64,000 bases of DNA from Nisaea sp. Its GTDB lineage: Bacteria; Pseudomonadota; Alphaproteobacteria; Thalassobaculales; Thalassobaculaceae. Shown piece after piece: positions 60,501-64,000 of the stretch. The notes under the pieces were generated by a model. It saw only the letters and a program-made list of their open reading frames with translations. It had not been told where the DNA came from and ran no database searches. The DNA lies in assembly GCF_017640745.1 (NCBI RefSeq), contig NZ_JAEPQA010000012.1:62001-126000 (forward strand), read 5' to 3'. Positions within the stretch are counted from its first letter, which is position 1, and every line of letters begins with the position of its first letter. Position numbers and translations under genes: made by a program.

Positions 60501-60815
60501 GTTCTTGGCGAGGGCGATCGCGGTGTTGAGCGCGGTCTGCCCGCCCATGGTCGGGAGCAGCGCGTCCGGCTTTTCCTTCTCGATCACGCGCGCGACCATT
60601 TTCGGGGTGATCGGCTCGACATAGGTCGCATCCGCGAGGCCCGGGTCGGTCATGATCGTCGCCGGGTTCGAGTTCACCAGGATGACCCGGTAACCCTCTT
60701 CCTTCAGCGCCTTGCAGGCCTGTGCGCCGGAATAGTCGAACTCGCAGGCCTGACCGATAACGATCGGGCCGGCACCGATGATCATGATGGATTTGATATC
60801 TGTACGTTTGGGCAT
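57558..60815 (-). CDS. carB: Carbamoyl-phosphate synthase large subunit
   Basis: 1085 residues, the standard size. Two homologous ATP-grasp halves: the first starts at [22 protein letters not shown]; the second at [23 protein letters not shown]-grasp blocks FTLGGEGGG and [10 protein letters not shown], and the C-terminal MGS-like allosteric domain ([17 protein letters not shown]). The allosteric domain normally binds UMP, ornithine or IMP. It makes carbamoyl phosphate for arginine and pyrimidines with CarA, encoded 8 bases upstream. Intact. Confidence 0.98.
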   Translation of the reverse strand: MPKRTDIKSIMIIGAGPIVIGQACEFDYSGAQACKALKEEGYRVILVNSNPATIMTDPGLADATYVEPITPKMVARVIEKEKPDALLPTMGGQTALNTAIALAKNGTLEEHGVELIGAKLEAIEKAEDRLLFRDAMDKIGLDSPRSSLVHSVEEAMDALKHVGLPAIMRPSFTLGGEGGGIAYNAEEYEQIIRNGLRASPVKSVLVEESVLGWKEYEMEVVRDKADNCIIICSIENVDPMGVHTGDSITVAPALTLTDKEYQRMRDASIAVLREIGVETGGSNVQFAVNPENGRLIVIEMNPRVSRSSALASKATGFPIAKIAAKLAVGYTLDELKNDITGGRTPASFEPTIDYVVTKIPRFTFEKFPNTTPLLSTAMKSVGEAMSIGRSFPESLQKALRSMETGLTGLNEVELPGVDSEGVSRERVVAALSEQTPDRLLRVAQAFRVGLSLEEIANASHFDPWFLRHVREIVAVEEEIRKNGLPTAAKDFARLKKMGFSDARLGELTGKEENEVTAARHALDIRPVYKRIDTCAAEFPSATPYMYSCYESDGYGAPECESDPTDSEKVVILGGGPNRIGQGIEFDYCCVHAAYALSEAGYETIMVNCNPETVSTDYDTSDRLYFEPLTAEDVIELVRKEQTRGKVKGVIVQLGGQTPLKLSQALEDAGIPILGTSPDAIDLAEDRKRFQKLLNDLGLRQPKNGTAFSFEEAEKVAHEIGYPVVIRPSYVLGGRAMEIVHEPAQLRRYMEQAVKVSGKNPVLIDSFLRSATEVDVDCLSDGKQVYIAGIMEHIEEAGIHSGDSACSLPPQTLPETVIQEIRRQTTLLAEGLKVVGLMNTQFAVKDGAVFILEVNPRASRTVPFVAKATGVPIAKIASRVMAGEKLADFTLPTEMPKHVAVKEAVFPFNRFPGVDVILGPEMKSTGEVMGIDSDFGRAFAKSQMAANTHLPTSGTVFVSVRDEDKEEIVKLAGELAEMGYLLLATEGTANALKAAGLKVDRTKKVLEGRPHIVDNMLSGHVDLVFNTTGGAQAISDSFSLRQTALTHNIPYYTTVEGAWAAVQAMKALRAGRLEVEPLQSYLSGSF

Positions 60816-60823
60816 CGGATCGC

Positions 60824-62041
60824 TCAGTTCTTGCTGTCGATGAAATCGACAAACCGTTGGAAGAGATAATGGCTGTCCTTCGGCCCCGGCGAGGCTTCCG
60901 GATGATACTGCACGGAGAAGACCGGGCGGCCGGAGAGGCGGATGCCCTCGATCGAGCCGTCGAAGAGGGAGCGGTGGGTGATCTCCACGCCCTCGGGCAG
61001 GCTGCCCTCGCTGATCATGAAGCCGTGGTTCTGCGAGGTGATCTCGACCTTGCCGGTGGTCAGATCCTTGACGGGGTGGTTCGCGCCCCGGTGGCCCTGA
61101 TGCATCTTTTCGGTCTTGGCGCCGAGCGAGAGGGCCAGCATCTGGTGGCCGAGGCAGATGCCGAAGACCGGTTTGCCGCTGTCGACCAGCTTCTTGATTT
61201 CGGGCACCGCATACTCGCCCGTTGCCGCCGGATCGCCCGGGCCGTTGGCGAGGAAGATGCCGTCCGGCGCGTGCGCGAGCACGTCTTCCGCCTTGGTGTC
61301 GGCAGGAACCACCGTGACCTTGCAGCCGAGCGAGGCGAGGTTGCGCAGGATGTTGCGCTTGGCGCCGAAATCCATCGCCACGACATGACGCTTGATCTCC
61401 GGATCGGCCTCGAAACCGTCGTCGCCGTCGACGCCGCCGCGGGCGAATTCCCAGGTGCCTTCACGCCAGCTGTAGGTCTGCCGGCAGGAGACCTGGATCG
61501 CGAGATCCATGCCTTCGAGGCCGGGCCAGTCCTGCGTCTTCTGCCAGAGCGCGTCGAGATCGAGCTTGCCGTCCGGCGCATGGGCGAGGCAGCCGGTCGG
61601 CGCGCCGCCGTCCCGGATCCGCCGGGTCAGGCGCCTTGTGTCGACGCCGCTGATGCCCGGCAGGCCGAAGCTCTTCAGCCAGTCGTCGAAATGCCGCTCG
61701 GAGCGGTAGTTGGAGGGCTCCGTCATATCGGCGCGCAGCACCAGGCCGAGCGCCGCGGGCGTGGTGGTTTCCACATCCATTGAATTGGCGCCGACATTGC
61801 CGATATGGGGGAAGGTGAAGGTGATGATCTGACCTGCATAGGACGGATCGGTCATGATCTCCTGGTAGCCGGTGAGCGAGGTGTTGAAGCAGACCTCGCC
61901 GACGCGTTCGGTAGCCGCTCCCAGTCCTCGTCCCCAGAATACAGTCCCGTCCGCCAGCACGAGCACGGCGGTCGCGCCGTCCGGCTGGGGCACTGCGGAG
62001 AAGTCTGGCTTGGCTTGGTCGGCTTTCGAAGGCTGCGCCAT
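60824..62041 (-). CDS. carA: Carbamoyl-phosphate synthase small (glutaminase) subunit
   Basis: 405 residues from the ATG at 62041, which has AGGGA about 9 bases upstream; ATGs at 62050 and 62101 are alternatives. After an Ala/Pro-rich leader of about 20 residues comes the CarA N-domain ([31 protein letters not shown]). The class-I glutamine amidotransferase domain follows, with the nucleophile Cys in [10 protein letters not shown], then HRGANHPV, and the His/Glu pair in [11 protein letters not shown]. It supplies ammonia to CarB. Confidence 0.97.
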   Translation of the reverse strand: MAQPSKADQAKPDFSAVPQPDGATAVLVLADGTVFWGRGLGAATERVGEVCFNTSLTGYQEIMTDPSYAGQIITFTFPHIGNVGANSMDVETTTPAALGLVLRADMTEPSNYRSERHFDDWLKSFGLPGISGVDTRRLTRRIRDGGAPTGCLAHAPDGKLDLDALWQKTQDWPGLEGMDLAIQVSCRQTYSWREGTWEFARGGVDGDDGFEADPEIKRHVVAMDFGAKRNILRNLASLGCKVTVVPADTKAEDVLAHAPDGIFLANGPGDPAATGEYAVPEIKKLVDSGKPVFGICLGHQMLALSLGAKTEKMHQGHRGANHPVKDLTTGKVEITSQNHGFMISEGSLPEGVEITHRSLFDGSIEGIRLSGRPVFSVQYHPEASPGPKDSHYLFQRFVDFIDSKN

Positions 62042-62338
62042 CGCGGTCATCCCTGGCAATTCGCTGCGGTTCCGGCACACGAGAACCGCGGAGGATCGCA
62101 TGGATATCCGCTTGGCAGACAGATTCTTTGTCTTCGGGTCGGGCCGGACGCTTCGAAGCCGACTAGATAAAGAATGCGGGACCGGAGGTCAAGGCCGTTA
62201 TTTTTCATATAAATGAGCAAATTCAGATAGTTAGTAAATGTGCCTTGCGTTTTGTGCCGCGATGGAGATGGTGTAGCCGAAATTCGCGAGCCGGTCTGGC
62301 GAGAAACCCGCCGCGAAATGGCTAGGGGTAATAATCAA

Positions 62339-62794
62339 ATGATGCGCGCCGCATTCAGTGACGCCTTGAAAGAGGCTTTGAAGAACAAGGATCAGTGTGC
62401 CGTCAGCACAATCAGATTGATTCTGGCGGCCCTGAAGGACCGTGACATTGCCGCGCGCGGCAATGGCAAGACGGACGGGATCAGCGAGGACGAAATTCTC
62501 TCCATGCTGCAGACCATGCTCAAGCAGCGCGCCGAGTCGATCAAGCTCTACGAGCAGGGCGGCCGCCTTGAGCTTGCCGAGCAGGAAAAGGCGGAGATGG
62601 ACGTCATCCGCCGTTTCATGCCGGAGCAGCTCGACGAAGCCGAGATGAACGCGGCGGTGGAAACCGTCGTGAAGGAAATCGGCGCGAAGGAGCTGAAGGA
62701 CATGGGCCGCGCCATGGCAGCCCTGAAGGAACGCTATGCCGGCCGCATGGATTTTTCCAAGGCGAGCGGCATCGTCCGGCAGATGCTCGCCTGA
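62339..62794 (+). CDS. GatB/YqeY-domain protein
   Basis: 151 residues from the ATG at 62339 (TAGGGG about 10 bases upstream); three codons later a second ATG is possible and a longer upstream frame has no support. The block TIRLILAALKDRDIAARGNG near 18 and the C-terminal DMGRAMAALKERYAGRMDFSKASGIVRQ are hallmarks of YqeY proteins, which share the C-terminal tRNA-binding fold of GatB. It stands immediately before dnaG (87-base gap), a conserved alphaproteobacterial pairing, and is divergent from carA. Confidence 0.95.
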   Translation: MMRAAFSDALKEALKNKDQCAVSTIRLILAALKDRDIAARGNGKTDGISEDEILSMLQTMLKQRAESIKLYEQGGRLELAEQEKAEMDVIRRFMPEQLDEAEMNAAVETVVKEIGAKELKDMGRAMAALKERYAGRMDFSKASGIVRQMLA

Positions 62795-62881
62795 GCTTTT
62801 CCCCACCCGGAAACCTTTGACCGCTTGAGCTGGCAAGTTCACACTCTTTGCCCCTTGGGCAAGGATTGATCGTCGCACGTC

Positions 62882-64000
62882 ATGAGCTTCCCGCCGCAAT
62901 TCCTTGACGAATTGAGGACCCGGCTTCCGGTTTCGGAAGTGGTCGGGCGGCGGGTGACGCTGCAGCGCCGGGGGCGGGAGTTTCTCGGGCTCTGTCCGTT
63001 CCACTCGGACAGCAAGCCGTCGATGAACGTGGTCGACGACAAGAACTTCTATCACTGCTTCGCCTGCGGGGCGCATGGCGACATCATCAAGTTCGTGATG
63101 GAGACCGAGGGACTCGCCTTTCCGGAAGCGGTCGAGAAGCTGGCCGACATGGCCGGTCTCGAGGTGCCCAAGGAAACGCCGCAGGACCGGGAGCGCACGA
63201 AGCGCCGCGAGACCCTGCACGACGTGCTGGAACATGCCTGCGTCTGGTTTGAGCAGAAGCTCGCGGGTCCCGGCGGAGCCGAAGCGCTCGAATATCTGCG
63301 CAGGCGCGGCCTGACCAGGGAAACCATCGCCCGTTTCCGCCTCGGCTGGGCGCCGGACAGCCGCACCGCCTTCGCGCAGTCGATGAAGGCGGAAGGCGTG
63401 AAGGAAGCTCTGCTGCTGGAAGCGGGGCTTCTGCGCAAACCCGAGGATGGCGGCGCGGCCTACGACTATTTTCGCGGCCGCATCATCTTCCCGATCACCG
63501 ACCGGCGCGGCCGGGTGATCGCCTTCGGCGGCCGCATTCTCGGAGACGGGCAGCCAAAGTACCTGAACTCTCCCGACACGCCGGTCTTTCATAAAGGCCG
63601 TGTGCTTTACGGTCTCGCGCAGGCGCGCGAGGCGGCGCGCAAGGCGGACGAGATCGTTGTCGCCGAAGGCTACATGGATGTGATCGCGCTCTCCCAGGGC
63701 GGTTTCCCGCAGGCGGTCGCCCCCCTCGGCACGGCGCTCACCGAAGACCAGATCGCGGAGCTCTGGAAGCTGGCGACGGAGCCGATCGTCTGTTTCGACG
63801 GCGACACCGCAGGGATGCGGGCCGCCGGACGCGCCGCCGACCGGGTGCTGCCGATGCTGAAGCCGGGGCATTCCCTGCGCTTTGTCACCCTGCCGCAGGG
63901 CGAGGATCCGGACGACGTGATCAAGCATCACGGCGCCAAGGCGATGCGGGAGCTGCTCGACGGCGCGATCCCGCTCTCCGAATTTATCTGGCGCCAGGAA
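62882..64000 (+). CDS. dnaG: DNA primase, N-terminal 373 residues (truncated by the window end)
   Basis: Open from the ATG at 62882 to the edge. The zinc-binding domain is complete (LCPFHSDSKPSM, YHCFACGAHGDII). The RNA-polymerase catalytic domain contains RGRIIFPITD, FGGRIL, PKYLNSP and the toprim acidic blocks VVAEGYMDVIAL and CFDGDTAG. The C-terminal DnaB-binding part lies beyond the window. It makes RNA primers for replication. A small TTGCCC/GGGCAA stem (62848-62862) stands in the 87-base gap upstream. Confidence 0.97.
   Translation, partial: MSFPPQFLDELRTRLPVSEVVGRRVTLQRRGREFLGLCPFHSDSKPSMNVVDDKNFYHCFACGAHGDIIKFVMETEGLAFPEAVEKLADMAGLEVPKETPQDRERTKRRETLHDVLEHACVWFEQKLAGPGGAEALEYLRRRGLTRETIARFRLGWAPDSRTAFAQSMKAEGVKEALLLEAGLLRKPEDGGAAYDYFRGRIIFPITDRRGRVIAFGGRILGDGQPKYLNSPDTPVFHKGRVLYGLAQAREAARKADEIVVAEGYMDVIALSQGGFPQAVAPLGTALTEDQIAELWKLATEPIVCFDGDTAGMRAAGRAADRVLPMLKPGHSLRFVTLPQGEDPDDVIKHHGAKAMRELLDGAIPLSEFIWRQE

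Overview
This is a GC-rich chromosomal window from an alphaproteobacterium, most likely of the Rhodospirillales or a related marine group. The reasons are the block carA-carB-greA facing a YqeY-like gene and dnaG, a pntAa-pntAb-pntB operon, a SAM-II-type leader before metZ, an ScfR/PccR-type short-chain-acyl regulator, and a sensor kinase with a sodium:solute-symporter front end. The lineage is inferred from gene content only. I saw no phage, insertion sequence, integrase, CRISPR array or rRNA. One tRNA gene, tRNA-Ser(GGA), was found.

Layout. 0-3.2 kb: a leftward sensory cassette (response regulator, small membrane protein, truncated symporter-type kinase) and an XRE/ScfR-like regulator. 3.2-8.6 kb: a complete branched-chain-amino-acid/amide-type ABC importer (binding protein, two permeases, two ATPases) ending in a strong terminator. 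A pair of palindromes lies between the regulator and the importer. 8.7-20 kb: single metabolic and transport genes, namely histidine phosphatase, cupin, D-amino-acid-transaminase-like enzyme, orphan CheY, a convergent EmrB/EmrA-like pair, an SLC13/ArsB-like carrier, a luciferase-like oxidoreductase, a ferric-reductase-like flavocytochrome, a GarR/GlxR-like reductase and CinA.

20.0-22.4 kb is a small accessory patch: two coupled small membrane proteins with their own terminator, a four-helix membrane protein, a decayed 3' fragment of a 3-hydroxyacyl-CoA dehydrogenase gene, and a coupled HicA-like / HTH gene pair that looks like a toxin-antitoxin module. 22.4-40.5 kb is catabolic: GMC oxidoreductase, two class-III aminotransferases, an intact 3-hydroxyacyl-CoA dehydrogenase, a D-aminoacylase-type amidohydrolase, a subtilase without a signal peptide, a DUF1028-RidA-flavin monooxygenase operon facing an M20 amidohydrolase-MFS operon, and a glucose/sorbosone-dehydrogenase-like protein coupled to a diheme cytochrome c.

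40.6-48.2 kb is an envelope cluster: two lipoproteins of a family with a third member at 31 kb, a TpsB/FhaC-like outer-membrane transporter without a visible cargo, a secreted FecR-domain protein with a Gly-Asn octapeptide tail, and a CHASE2-PAS histidine kinase. This is the most promising candidate for an undescribed system. 48.2-64 kb is housekeeping: proton-translocating transhydrogenase, a lipoprotein, Dtd, an Lrp/AsnC regulator, an ELM1-like protein, GNAT and PAS proteins, MetZ, GreA, CarB, CarA, a YqeY-like protein and the 5' part of DnaG.
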